This document shows, in pieces, positions 12,901 to 24,726 of a stretch of DNA of 64,000 nucleotides. The stretch is from Ectocarpus siliculosus. Taxonomy: Eukaryota; Sar; Phaeophyceae; Ectocarpales; Ectocarpaceae. The stretch covers positions 1,503,417 to 1,567,416 of the forward strand of contig FN649732.1 in NCBI GenBank assembly GCA_000310025.1, in the 5' to 3' direction. Made by a program: the position numbers and the translations under genes. The first letter of the stretch is position 1. Every line of letters begins with the position of its first letter. Under the pieces are notes generated by a model. The model had not been told where the DNA came from. It made no database searches and saw only the letters and a list, made by a program, of their open reading frames with translations.

Positions 12901-15900
12901 ATTGTTCAAGTTACCATCAGCACCAGATTGAGTACAAGCAAAGGCATATGAACAGCATAACAGCAACGGAAGCGCCAACTCACAAATCACCAAAACACAG
13001 GCGACATTGGTGCGCATGAGAACGAACGAGATGCGTTCTCGTGTTCCAGCGAGTGTTAATTTCGAGGCCATTTCCCTCAACATTCCCAGACGAAAGCACG
13101 AATGAGCGATGACAGAGAGGACGCTTGTACGACTACGACCGAGTCAAGGCCAAACGACGACTCGGGAGCAAACCTCATGCAAAACAAGCGATGCCTAGCC
13201 CTACACACGATAGGGACAACGAGCGCGGACAACCGCAGCACTAGCAACAACAAAACAACGAACAAGAACAACAAGAACAACAAGAACAAGATCAAGCGAG
13301 AAGCTTACCGGGATGTCCTCCTCATCGAAGTACGGGCTGAGATCCAAGCGGTAGCCGATGGGATCAATGATGGGTCCGAACAGGTCCAGCACATGAGTCT
13401 GTTCCGTGCGAGGGCACACGCGACAGGATCAGCGCCGAGACGCAGGCATCAGCGGCAGTCAAGGCTTACGACGCACTCATTGCTGCCTGTCCTTCCCGAT
13501 AGCCATTTACATATATTGCCCAGCGTTTCCACTCGAATCGAGCTTGTCGTGTCCGGAGGTATCGTTTTCTTCCATTTTGGTAGTGCTTGTCCTGGTTGGC
13601 AGGCCTCTCCGGCTCGCCGGGTTGCCAAAGACGAGACCTTGACCCGACGCGCGACATGGTATGAACTGCAAACACTAGGTGCAGTTGCAACACTTGTTAA
13701 GTCCAAATGTGTTGGTCGACACGTGAAGGCGCCACATCATGGTACGTTCTTCGACAGCCCCCTCCTCGAGATGTCCGCAACAGCTGTAGCACTCCCCTTC
13801 GAAATGACCGAATGGCCGCACACAGTGGGTTTACATAGCTTGGACGGCCCCCGATACGATTCAACAACGGAACACACTCCGCTAGACGACTCTGGAGGGA
13901 ACCGAACCGATCACAACATGGGGCGAGTTTTCGATTGTGCGGACAAGCGCAATCAAAGAAGAACTAAGACTACCTGTGTTGGTACCACTGGGTGGCGGGT
14001 GGAACAACCAGCGAGAATACAACAACAACCGCCACAAACAGCAACCTCTATCAATTGAAAGGTGAGCAAAACCTTTAGAGCCTACGCTGGAAAGTGGAGA
14101 ACAGAAAACCTGCTGAAAACTTCAAGAGAAGATAAGCAATGCCAGGGGAAAATCATCACGCTCCGCAAAAAACACGCTTCCAAAAAACAAGTAGACAACT
14201 TGCCTTGAGAAGGTTGCCGATGTGAAGGCCAAGCGTAAATTGCCCCGCCGTCTGGATGGTCGAAGCCGTAAAGCAGGCGATGAGCGCATTGTAGACGCCG
14301 TTGAAACTGGACCTAGCTTGCCTGGGGCCGACCGAGCTCTGTTTGCAAGATAGGGACGGGGATCTTGTTTGTGGCGATAAAAAAAAAGAAGGAAATGATA
14401 GCGCGGGGTAACCAACACACGTCTGCTTTGGCCTTTCGTACGTGGAGATGGCCTACATTTACGGAGTAAAAATATAATCAATTTCTAGGTGAGTTGCCGA
14501 TGTATCTCTGTCATTCTACATGCGGATCAAACGAGTCGATATTGACGCCGTCAACGTAGCCTCCGCCACCGCCGCCGCAATAGCGCATCAGCTACTGTTG
14601 GAGGCCGGCTGCATCAGTTCCTGAGTTCGTCGAAGCATGTGACTCCGAGCGCGGACGTCCTCGTAGCAGACAGATTTGTTGCTCGATGTAAATCTGTTTC
14701 TTGATTTGCAGCATCACGCTCCCTGCCGTCCTCTATTTTTATCTGCCCATCCGCCCGTCTGTCTTTCTCCTTTACGCCGTGCACAGGATCCCGCGCAACA
14801 ACTCCAGGTTTTCAGACTGGACACGTACCACGCGAAACCGCTCATTGTTCCTTAGACAATCTTGTAGGATTCCTCTACGCTAGGTAAGGTATTGACGAGC
14901 GATACATCTACGAAGAAAGCTCTCCGAACGAAAATTCCGCAACTCCATGCTGAAGCATCCTTTCCTTGCTGAGAACTGCACGGATCCGACGTATGGCCAG
15001 GGGGTGGTGCCTTTTGCTCACAAGATGCGCTTGTCTGCATGTCGTCAACCCTCCTCCGCCTGACATCTTGTTCATGATTGTGACTCACCCGTAGCGACAA
15101 CACCGAGCTCCTCGCGGACTGGAACAGCTCCTGTTCTTCTTTGATCTTCAAAAGCTCCGCCCTGTTTCTCAACATCGGGCGGGCAGGCCTTGTTAGTTAT
15201 CACGCATTTTGTACAAGAAACAACAACAACTCCGCCTGTTCATCGACATCGGGTGGGCAGGCCTTGTTAGGTATCAGCACATTGTACAATAAACAACAAC
15301 AACACGACAAACTGTAGGCACCACAACATGTTGGTGCAGACGGTGGGTTGTTAACCACCGTGCAGGCATTGCGTCATGACAGAAGAAGCATCGCGAGCAA
15401 CGGCGCTCGCCTTCTTGGTGCTCGGTGAGTCGCGAATAGGGCAAAAACGACTCCAAGCAATCAATTCTGCATCGAGGGTGGGGGTACAGACAGCTTGCGT
15501 GTCTTTGTCAGACGCGGTATTGCTCCTCTGTGATTTGTTCCGGGTGGCCAAGCTCATTGGTGTCAAGCATCCCGAGTCCGAACAAAGGGAACGGACTCTT
15601 TTCTTTCAGGGCTGATTGATACAACGGTAGTCAGCGCATCATGGAGAAAATGGCGCTTCCAACAAAACAGGAAAGTGCATCCTCCGCCGCTCAGCAAGCT
15701 GCTAAACTGCAATCGTTGAACGCGCTTCCGAACCAACCACTGTCGCCAACTGTTTCAGAATACATGTTCTCCAAGGCTCGTAATGGCAAACACGGGAGAC
15801 ATGAAGGTAATCCTTGTGCTTACCAGCACGTGGCGCGATGGGAGCTACAAGGGCCAGGGCGGTGGCATGCCGTGCGTTAACGTTTATGCCAGTGCTGCTA

Positions 15901-18900
15901 CCCAGCTTTCAACCATTGCACACGAGAACCAGAAGACGGGCCCATTCCAAGATATGAACGTACTCGGTAGTAACACTCCCGTGTTTGCGTCAAAAAGGGA
16001 TGCAGCGCAAGACTAGGAGTTCGAGATCAGCCTCATTGCACTGGACGGCACATAGAATTGGACAAGAAGCCGGGACTGGCACGGAGTCACCTGTACTTCT
16101 TCATGAAGTAGGTGGTGTCGCGTTCGCTCAGGAAGCCGTCCGAGAGCAGCCGCTTCTTCTCCTCGATCATCCTTTCGCGCGCCGCCTGGAACCCAATCGC
16201 AGCACGGCGCCCAACAACAACCACACTAGCGTGAATCTACTACGGTATGTAGCATGTACAAGTATTGCAGATTGGACGCGCTTTGCTACTGGTTTAGACT
16301 CGTCGAAGTACCAAAGGCATACGTATATAGTCTCAATTCGCACGGGCATTTCGAAATTTGGCGGCGTCAATGGAGCAAAGAGCAAAACGTGTCTGCGTTA
16401 GCCACGATACGCGAAGCGCAGAATTCAATGCGTGAGTTTTTCGTCATGTTTTATCTGGAAGCTAGTTTTCACAACTTTATGCGTGTTTCTGTGCGTTTCA
16501 GGCGGGGCCACCTAGGAGGCCACACGATGTAATGGTCTTGTTATTTCTCCGCCTTCCTTCTGAGGGGCTTACGTAAATTTTGTTCGTGCGAACGATTCAG
16601 TCATATTGTTCCCTCGCCGACCGTGAGGTCGATTCTTGTCTTGAAGAAATTGACACCTATCCACATTGTGTGGGCATGCCGTGAAAAAAATCCCAGGTAA
16701 TGTGACTATTGCTGTGCCTTGATTCGATCTCAATTCCCACACATCCGACGGTTAGGACGTGGCCTACTGAATAATTCGGCCATTTTAGAACGACCAAGGC
16801 CGTTCCTCCGATGTTGCGTAAAAGTCGTTCAGTGCATAGAGGGATATTGTGGGAACGATTGTTGTAACAGGTATTGTACGTGTGTCGAAACCAACACACT
16901 CAGCACCAAAGCTCATCACACGCATTAATGGGGAGTGTATCTCTTGGGGATGCTTCTTCACTGAGAGGCAGGCGTTCATCAGCAGCAGAATAGTCTCAAA
17001 CATGCTGGCAAGAACCGCAAAAAGCCGGGTTGTTGGTTCGGATCTCTCCGGAGTATTTAACTCGATATAAAGGAGTGGAAACCGCATGGTTGTGAACACA
17101 GGAACGAGTTGAGAAGGTCGGGACAAGCCAAAACAATATATTAAGTCCGATTTTCTCATACCTAATCTGTCAAACCCGTAGACACCACCGTCCTCGAAAC
17201 AGAACAGACACACCTGAAGGTCATCGCCCTTGACGACTCGTTCTCCCACCGTCTCGGCTGCTTCTGCTGCCTCGCGGATGGACCTCCTTGCGCTGGCGTA
17301 TTTGCCAACGAGTTCCCTGACTGCCCTTTGCACCTGTTTCGGAAAAAGAAACAATGCGCAAGTCCTTGTCAGCGTCGCCCATCATTGACGCATGCATTTT
17401 TGACGCCGAACCGCTGGGGGGCTAAAATAAAACAAACTACCAACACTCTCTGAGCTGCAGGCGCGCATGATCGGAGCGTTGTGCTGGTTTGCTCGACTGC
17501 TCTCGGTTGTCGACAACGTGGGTAGACACAGGTAAGGCGACGTCGTGGCAAAAATTCAAGTCGTAGGGCTAGTAGCGGTAGAGCAGCAGCGGCGGCGGAA
17601 ACATACGCAGAGTCAGAGATATGGAATGCACAAGTGGCTCTCTCGGCGGACGCTCTCGTTAAGGCATATCTGTACCACAGGCCACCTCGCTTCCCCTTCT
17701 GCCTATACAATACCCGGTTTTGGCAGCGGGCCACGCAAGAAGAAAAAGGCGGCCGGAACCTTCTCCGACTAGTGGGGCAGCCTGCTGAATGCGATCTGCA
17801 CGCATCTGCAGTAGTAGCACCTGCTTCATTCCAGCAATGCGGAAGACGATGACGTGGAACGCGAAGGTCCGGAAGGCCATGCCGTAAAAGAGGAGGGACA
17901 GCCCGAACCCAAGCCGCCCCAGATGTAAGACAGGGACCCCCACAACTGCCATGTAGCTCCACATGGTGACAAGCGCATCCTCCACCTTGGTTGTTGTAAA
18001 TGTCGCCATCGGCCGGAAAGGAGGGTGTGAGGGTGTGAGGCGTCCTTACAGCAACGGATGCAGGGATCTACCAACCTGTATCGTAGCATCCTGCGACAAC
18101 GCCCCGCCCCTGCGAAACAAACACCGGGGGAACTTCCAGAAAAACTACTCCATTATTTCGAGTTGATGTCAAGAAAAGAAGAGAAAAGACAGTACATGCA
18201 GTCGTACAGCACGTCTGCCGGGCCGGGCGGGCGGTCATTAGGCGTCCCATGTGTTGGCCGTACGTCATTTGTGCTAATAGCCAAATCAGCACACGGCATA
18301 CGACAATATTTTCCCTTACACGATTACGTGGGGGGCAGAAAAATTACCAAAATATTATTTTAGAGCAGTGGCCAGAATCGGGTACACCCGGCCCAACCAC
18401 GGCCATAATCGGGTACCCCTACAAGATGCTGCTGCGAGCGACCGCATGACACCATCTGATTGGCCGACGCCCACCCCTACCCGACCTTGACCGTCTTTCC
18501 AACGGGTGCACCCGATCTTGGCTACTCACCCCCTGGAGGGGTACCCGGTTTCTCTTTCCCCTACCCGAAAATGGCTGGGCTGTTCGGCCAAATCCCATGC
18601 ACACATGCACATGTCAGCAATGCCCTGCCCTCGAATTCGGACGTTCCGACGGCGGGTAGAGGTGGACCCACCGCCAGCGGCAGAACTCTCGCTAGGGGGA
18701 AACAGCAGGTGGTTGGTGCAAATGATCTAGAAGAGCTGGGTGAATAGCTCACTCACGAGATGCGACGCACATGAGACGCATCTAAAGAATGGACAACATC
18801 TTGATGCTCTCTGCTTCCCGTCCGCTTTCTCATTGCCGACAAACGAGCGGCCAGCGGTGTGCGTCCGACGCGTGATTGTGTGATGGGTTTTGGCCGAACA

Positions 18901-19308
18901 GCCCAGCCATTTTCGGGTAGGGGAAAGGTAAACCGGTTACCCCTCCAGGGGGTGAGTAGCCAAGATCGGGTGCACCCGGTGAAAAGACGGTCAAGATCGG
19001 GTAGGGGTGGGCGTCGGCCAATCAGATGGTGCATGCGGTCGCTCCCAGCAGCGTCTTGTACGGGCACTCGATTATGGCCGTGGTTGGACCAGGTGTACCC
19101 GAATCTGGCCACTGCTCTGTTTAAAACCTCCTGAAACAGCAGTGCCATTTTTCTTTGAGCTGCATATTATTGAAAAAAAAAACAAAAACGCTCACATAGT
19201 CGATGATGAGGCGGTTCTTCCGCGGGGTTCCCCCAGCGTTGACACTTTGCACAGCGGCGGCAATGACGGGCCTGATGCCAGTGCTATCTTCGTTACCACT
19301 ACCGCCGC

Positions 19309-19341
<33 letters not shown>

Positions 19342-22300
19342 GGCTTCCCGGAGACGCAGCCCCCCCCCGAAAGCACGCCGCGGCAGCGAACGCCTTTCCG
19401 TGGGAGGACCGGGACCCAGGAAGACGGGTGTCGTTGTCGTCATCGCTGTCGTCGTCGTGTTCGTCTGAGGATATGCGGAGGCAGCCTGGCGACCCGCTCC
19501 TTTCACGAAAGACGGGGGGGGGGCGGGCGGGATGTAGTCATAGTCGTGCATGCCGTAGTCGTTAGACCATTGAACTCGCATCCCTACAAAGCCGGGCCGG
19601 AGCACGCCGGGTTCTCACCGGACCAGGTTCTCACATCACCAAGCGCGAAGTGCCGTGAGGTATTCGGCGAGTCGCATGAAGGGTGCGCTGCATCCTGCGA
19701 AGGGTATTCGGCATCTTGTGCTTACTTCCTTGCGTACGGATGACAGCTGCGCATGACTCGATTTATTTTCTGGTGCTTTCGCTTCCAGAGACAGATGCAA
19801 GCACTGTGTAACTGCCTCGAGGGTGCTTGACCAATTTAACAGAACGTGGCGCGATTACCCCCTTTGCGCGGAGTGAGGGTATCGACCCCGCACAACATAA
19901 TCTGCTCGACCACCATTCGTGGTTAACGCAACCCCCCCCCAAAAAACAAAGGCAAAAAAAAAGCGGTAACCTGGTTGCCGAGCTCACGAAGTGATCGGCT
20001 TGTTTAACAACATCGCTGCCAAGGGACGAAACCCAACCCGGATGGCAAACCCCGGGGGGGGGGGGGGCATCGACCGACTTCAGGTTTTTGCTAGCGGGTG
20101 CGGACGGAGCAGGAAAACAACAAACCGATATTAATTGGCGCCCTCTTACGCCCGTCCAATTGGAAGAGACGATGGCTGGTGAGTGTGTATGCGCTGTGTC
20201 GGAAACATAAAAAAAAAACGATGCGACTTAATCCTGCTTCAAAGACATAAAATCCTTCCGAGATTTGAAAAAGCAACATCATCAATAGCTCGCCCTAAGA
20301 ACTCTTGGTAAAATTTGCATGGTCGACCGTCGGGGAGACATTCCAAGCCTTTGTCCAACATTGCAAAATACCTTGAAATACCTGACAAAAAACTTGAGGA
20401 AGCTCCTTGAATCCTACAACTATGTTTACCAAGCGTGGGGTATATAGTAGGATCGACGAGGAAAAAATAAGTCAACAGCAACAGATTTGCATATTTGTCG
20501 CCGCGTCATCCTTCTCTGTTCTATGAGGAAAAATAAAAACAAACACAGAAATGCTACATACCCGTTCGAGATATAGCAATAGTCGAACGGGATCTTCTAT
20601 GTTACCTCTGAATAGAAATGGCAAAAAGGGGGGACATGCGTAAAAACAAAATGGAAACAGAAAAAAATCGAGCGCTCATCATCGGATTCGAACCCGTAAC
20701 CTACGCTACACGACGCCTGACACGTGAAATTTCACGTGTTGATCGGGGAGCGCACGCCTGTCATGTCGCCGATTTTGATTTCGAGGTCAGGGTTCGGCGT
20801 TGGGGCCACGCAGACACCACAGCGATCTACCAAAAAGGGAACCACCGAGTTTGAGAAACGTGTATGTATCCAAAAACAAAGAAGTGCCATGAAACACGAA
20901 GAAGGCGGCGAGATCCACGTTGCATACATACGCGGCAAGACGAGGTGGTAGTTTTTACGATGCGCGAGGAAGGAAAAATAGCAAAAAGGATTACGGGAAC
21001 TGTCCCTAGGTACCAATACCGTTGGTACCCGGCGTTCCCGTCTGACACACTTATGAACACGCAGCCGTGCACGGCTGGACCACTTCACGCCGAGCGTACG
21101 AGCTCATCTTGGCGGAACATCATCTGATCTTCACAACGATACCAAGGATCGTGTGACCTTGCTTGACAGAGCAATGGCGAGGCTTTTTTTTCCCCTTCTA
21201 AACCCCTTTTTTCGCATTTTCTTATTTTCTTCACCTACTTGCTGACAACGTCCAGGCGCGCTAGCGGTGGTCGCAGCGCTCTGGGATCGTCGAGGACATG
21301 AGGTGCTCAACTCAAACTGCCCATATGCTTACATTTGCACAAAATCTTGATTAATCTACACTATCTACGCATACCGCAAATAGTTTTGCGGATAGATCAG
21401 CCGACGAGCCGGTTGTGGGAGGATCGACATAATCGACACGGATTGTGCGCGCACCAAATCCACCCGTAGCCGCGACCCTTCTGCCGCAGTCTGTCCACCA
21501 ACAGCAAGCAAAACACAAAACGCCTCCGTCCGATAAGCTTGTAGAGCACCAATTACCTGGCGATAGCCCTGGTAGGAGCAGCACCGGCTCTCTCGCCTGC
21601 CGACGAGAAGGGTCCACGGCGGTGGGATCCGCGTAGTGGTTGCCTGCTTTGGTGTTGCCTGGATGGGCCGAGACCACGCCGTATGCGATCCATCATGCCC
21701 TGCTCGTCGTTGGAGGCACCGCCCCCGACACCACCGCTGCTGCTCATGCTGCTGTTCGTTCTGCTGCTTCTCCCGGAAGCGGCCCTACGAAGCGACGGAG
21801 CGGGAGCCGCTCCCGCCGCCGGCGCAAAAGCCGACGTCGCGTCTGCTGCCTGCATCATGCAACAAAGCGCAAAGAGGCAGGAGGGTTGGCTTTCGCCAGC
21901 ATGAAAAGTTGATTGGCAACGCAATCTCGTCCTTGGTCGTCTATCGCTGCAGAATCGAGAAGCGGTGGTGCGGTTTGCGCTATCGTGGTGCGGGGCACGA
22001 GCACGCAATCCCAAACTTACTGTGCTGCAACCAGGCACCTTGTTGCATGCGTAAGCTACGTAGACTAGACTTACGTAGATTACGACTGAAAGTTTTGTTC
22101 CTGGCGAACAGGGACGACGCGGCTTCGGAGACAAACGTTAATGTTTCGCTGTGCAATTTGCATGGCTTAGACTACAGAGGTGGAGCGAGCTCACACATGC
22201 ACGGAGAGAGAGACAGAAGCCCTTTGCATGCGAGTAGTTCGTACTACGGCGGAAGAGGATGAGGCAAGGTCGACAATTGGCGATCTTCCCATCTCGCCGA

Positions 22301-22504
22301 GAGCTGTCGGCTCTCTCTCAACCCAACCCGCAGCAGCAAAGATGCACCGACTGCTGCTGCGGTGGCACATGATAGTGGCTTGTGGACATCGGAGAAAGCC
22401 TACCGTCTATAATCATTCAGCTCAATCAAGCACGTGCTCACCAGCAGCAGCAGTGTCGCCACCAGAAGTAGTCGTGCGGCAGCGACGCTCGAATCCGCCC
22501 ACAT
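9998..22504 (-). CDS. gene A: multi-pass membrane protein, 12 exons
   Basis: Exons in order of translation: 22504-22442, 21849-21557, 19445-19196, 17985-17821, 17333-17214, 16185-16091, 14336-14204, 13398-13309, 12816-12706, 11827-11757, 11092-10924, 10162-9998; phases agree and give about 574 aa. Exon 1 codes a hydrophobic leader (MWADSSVAAARLLLVATLLLL). Exons 2-3 are Ala/Ser/Gly-rich. Exon 4 has a hydrophobic stretch (RLGFGLSLLFYGMAFRTFAF), exon 5 a charged helix likely to form a coiled coil, and exon 6 a charged linker. Exons 7, 9 and 11 supply further probable membrane segments. I do not recognise the family. Gene B at 26566-38035 is a tandem paralogue with nearly the same exon plan, which supports the exons from 4 onward strongly. 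The start is uncertain: an ATG at 21858 just before exon 2 is the alternative, and the exon 3 acceptor is tentative. The intron after exon 7 begins with GC (AAG|GCAAGT) where B has GT. Confidence 0.8.
10800..10831. repeat. tandem repeat, 2 x 16 bp
   Basis: Two perfect copies of CTGGCAGCACTTTCAG lie head to tail in the last intron of gene A. Confidence 0.9.
12237..12400. repeat. tandem duplication, period about 87 bp, in intron of gene A
   Basis: Copy one starts at 12237 and copy two at 12324. Both contain TGGAGGACTG, GCCATGGATCCGA and GATTCACTTGTTGATGCAAC in the same order, with a short gap in the second copy. The position is the intron between the 12816-12706 and 11827-11757 exons. Confidence 0.85.
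15155..15303. repeat. tandem duplication, 2 x about 75 bp, in intron of gene A
   Basis: Copies start at 15155 and 15230. Each runs from CTCCGCC through GGGCAGGCCTTGTTAG to a CAACAACAAC tail. They lie in the intron between exons 6 and 7 of gene A. The A-rich tail of each unit resembles the end of a retroposed short element, but no other copy was seen in the window. Confidence 0.85.
18362..19118. mobile_element. foldback/MITE-like element with about 237-bp inverted arms
   Basis: Arms 18362-18598 and 18883-19118 are inverted copies of each other, about nine bases in ten alike, with termini AGAGCAGTGGCCAGA and its complement. The 284-bp middle is unique and has no transposase-like frame. The arms hold repeated motifs such as ATCGGGTAC and GGTGCACCCGATCTTGGC. 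No clean target-site duplication is visible. The element lies in the intron between exons 3 and 4 of gene A and accounts for most of its 1.2 kb; the matching intron of gene B is only 250 bp and lacks it. A non-autonomous DNA transposon is the likeliest class. Confidence 0.8.
19305..19341. repeat. CTG/CAG triplet run inside exon 3 of gene A
   Basis: About ten GCTGCT units on the plus strand are read on the minus strand as a poly-Ser run in exon 3 of gene A (poly-Ala or poly-Gln in other frames). The homologous exon of gene B has instead an imperfect Ala-rich tract. Length variation is likely between strains. Confidence 0.8.
19551..19622. repeat. dispersed repeat R1, copy 2
   Basis: This is the second copy of the repeat at 3932-3996, with the same opening block TGCCGTAGTCGTTAGACCAT and the same ending GGTTCTCACCGG-like block. 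It is in an intron of gene A, here running opposite to the gene. Confidence 0.6.
20545..20595. repeat. partial copy of repeat R2 with a small hairpin
   Basis: CACAGAAATGCTAC followed by CCCGTTCGAGATATAG matches the start of the repeats at 5143 and 59828. Here CCCGTTCGA is followed 13 bp later by its inverse TCGAACGGG, so the sequence can fold back. It lies in an intron of gene A. Confidence 0.4.
20669..20752 (-). pseudogene. tRNA-like remnant with palindrome
   Basis: On the minus strand the stretch reads GCGCTCC, then a palindrome, then ACGGGTTCGAATCC (a T-arm/B-box match), then GAGCGC, and a run of T follows. The ends can pair over four to six bases, as in an acceptor stem. The T stem has mismatches and no proper D arm or A box is visible, since the perfect 20-bp palindrome ACACGTGAAATTTCACGTGT (20720-20739) occupies that place. 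I read it as a decayed tRNA or tRNA-derived element, not a working gene. Confidence 0.35.
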
Positions 22505-23266
22505 CAACCTTGTCGAGTGGCAACAATAACAATCAGCACTCACACAGGGTACCACTTTGCAGATCAGCGATCACCACTGCAACGACAGCAGCAGGCTAGG
22601 GGGGAGGTATATCCAACCGATTGGTGGGGGACCGTATCACCTTCGCCAGTGAGAGCTCATCAAAAGGGTGTGTGCGTGCGCTTGTGTACAGGGTTTGGTG
22701 TGCCCGTGTGTGACGGTCGGTCAACTTCTTGACTTCGAGAGCGTAGTAGATAGGAAGGGGGCTCGATGGATGGGAAGGGCGGGCAATCTTGGAAGTAGAG
22801 AAAGACAATTGCACATGATGATTCGAATTTGACGAGATCGGGCGCGACGTATCGGAGATGGCCATGAATGGTATACGTTAGAAGGTTGATAGCTCGACGA
22901 GGAAGAAGGGCGCAAGGAACGCATGGTGTGGGGCGTTTTTTATTGCGCGCACGTATGCTATGCACTGAACAAAACGTTCACGAAAATAATACGTATGGGC
23001 AAAGAGGAAAAAAAACACATGAAGAATGAGATACCCTGTTGCACGCCGAAGGCTATATTTCAATGCGAGGCACCGGGCGGTAGTGAAATAAATTATTACA
23101 TGCTGCTGCTGCTGCTATAGACACGTCTTCGCGCATGCACCCGCAGTTTTAAACATGTTTTGTTTCGTGTTGATTCGGATTCAAATTCTCTTCTCAATCT
23201 GCCATCATCAATCACAACAAAACTGCTGCTGTCTGTAGACATCGTCCGGATACAGTTAGTTAAAGA

Positions 23267-23267
<1 letters not shown>

Positions 23268-23302
<35 letters not shown>
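23268..23302. repeat. (TGC)n microsatellite
   Basis: An uninterrupted run of about 11-12 TGC units lies upstream of gene A. A shorter run of five CTG units lies at 23101-23115. Confidence 0.9.
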
Positions 23303-23303
<1 letters not shown>

Positions 23304-23591
23304 ATATAGCGTGCAGTGTGATGTTCTCCAACAAACAAACAGGACGTTCTTCTTCGCGTTCAACAATAAACACGCGACCTTGCGTCAACCTGTAGCAACA
23401 AAGTGTTCGTGCAAGGTGGTAGCCGACAGTTTGTTGGAGGTAACAAATCTCTGCTGTTGTCTACGAGCCTCCGATACGAGGCCATAAGTTGTTCGAAAGC
23501 GTAGGTGACAACACCTCAGTCATACATGGAATGGATGTCATCATGTTCGATCTCATCCCGCATGCATTCCCTCCTCACAAAATTTCCCATA

Positions 23592-23808
23592 CCGTATATG
23601 ACACAAGATAACACACCCCCTGGCCCGATTTTCAAAGCTCAATTACTCGATGACGAAGAGAATACATAAACGAAATGATACATGTTCGAAAATCTCTCAA
23701 CGAGACGGTTCCAACGCCGCCGTTTTCGGCGCTGTGAGTGTTTCTGCTGTTGAGAAATCGATCTTTGAAAATCGGTCAAGGGGGTGTGTTATCTTGTGTC
23801 ATATACGG
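23592..23808. mobile_element. 217-bp TA-flanked MITE
   Basis: The ends are inverted copies of about 45 bp: CCGTATATGACACAAGATAA at the left matches the complement of the right end, and both continue into CACACCCCC and a block including GATTTTCAAAG. TA dinucleotides at 23590-23591 and 23809-23810 fit a TA target-site duplication, as made by Tc1/mariner-type transposases. The interior has no coding capacity. It would need an enzyme encoded elsewhere. Confidence 0.8.
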
Positions 23809-24623
23809 TACACACCCGTCTTCCTTCCGCTTCACGTTTGATGGTGATCGGGCATCGACCTTCATCGAAAATTTGAAAATTTCCGTCGGTTTCAATTTTT
23901 TTTACCACCGATTATCGACGCCACGGACGGACGGACGTGAGGACCTCACATCGTCTGAGACTTACACCCTTCTATCGTACCGATGTAATTATCGCCTCTA
24001 CTTCCTCTGCCTATCAAACCGCCGCACCCATCCCACGCATGCTGGCCGCCCGCCCCACTGGGGGGCGGGGGGCCAATCGTTACCCCTGTTGTAGATACTT
24101 GAACTACACGTAAGTATGCAGTCAGTCGGCCAATCGAAACCTACTTTTACTTGCTCCCCGAGTAGTACAAGTCTGACAGAGACAAGGCTAATCTACGATA
24201 TTCCAGGCAAAGACACTCTCACCTGCGCAGATCATAGCTAGTCTCGCGAGTTCGATTGTAGACATGTGCCAAGCGTTCCACCATCAGCAAAAGCGAGCAA
24301 GCGACACTCCATCATCCGGTCATCCGGTCAGGCATGCATGCATGCAGGCGTGGTCATGACTCACAGTTGTGATATCAGCTCAATAGCGCTCAGGTCGGGT
24401 TCGTTCACAAATGTTTCGTGCTCAGTTTCCGGACACAAAGGTCACTCACAGCTAGGTGCTATTAGCTCTCATCGGAGGAACCATTTAACCATTTCATCAT
24501 TGCGCGGGATTGGTTGGCCAATGGCAATTGCGCCGTTGGTTCCATGTTTACTGCGAAGGGCGGTTACCTATCCTTCGCAAACCCCCCTCCAGACACTTAC
24601 TTATCATCGGGACATCCATACAT

Positions 24624-24726
24624 GTGCTCCGGACTCTTGTGCCTCGCGCCACAAGAGTCCATCGTCGCCCTATTGTACTCCGGTCACCTGGCCTCGCGGT
24701 CACAAGTGTCCATCATCGCACTATTT
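24624..24726. repeat. tandem duplication, period about 51 bp
   Basis: GTGCTCCGG...GCCTCGCGCCACAAG...CATCGTCGCCCTATT is followed by GTACTCCGG...GCCTCGCGGTCACAAG...CATCATCGCACTATT. The copies differ at roughly one base in six, so the duplication is not very recent. Confidence 0.75.

Noticed and set aside
13102-14058. 318-codon plus-strand open frame
   Set aside because: It lies antisense across exons 7 and 8 of gene A and shows no motif; the minus-strand exons there are confirmed by gene B.
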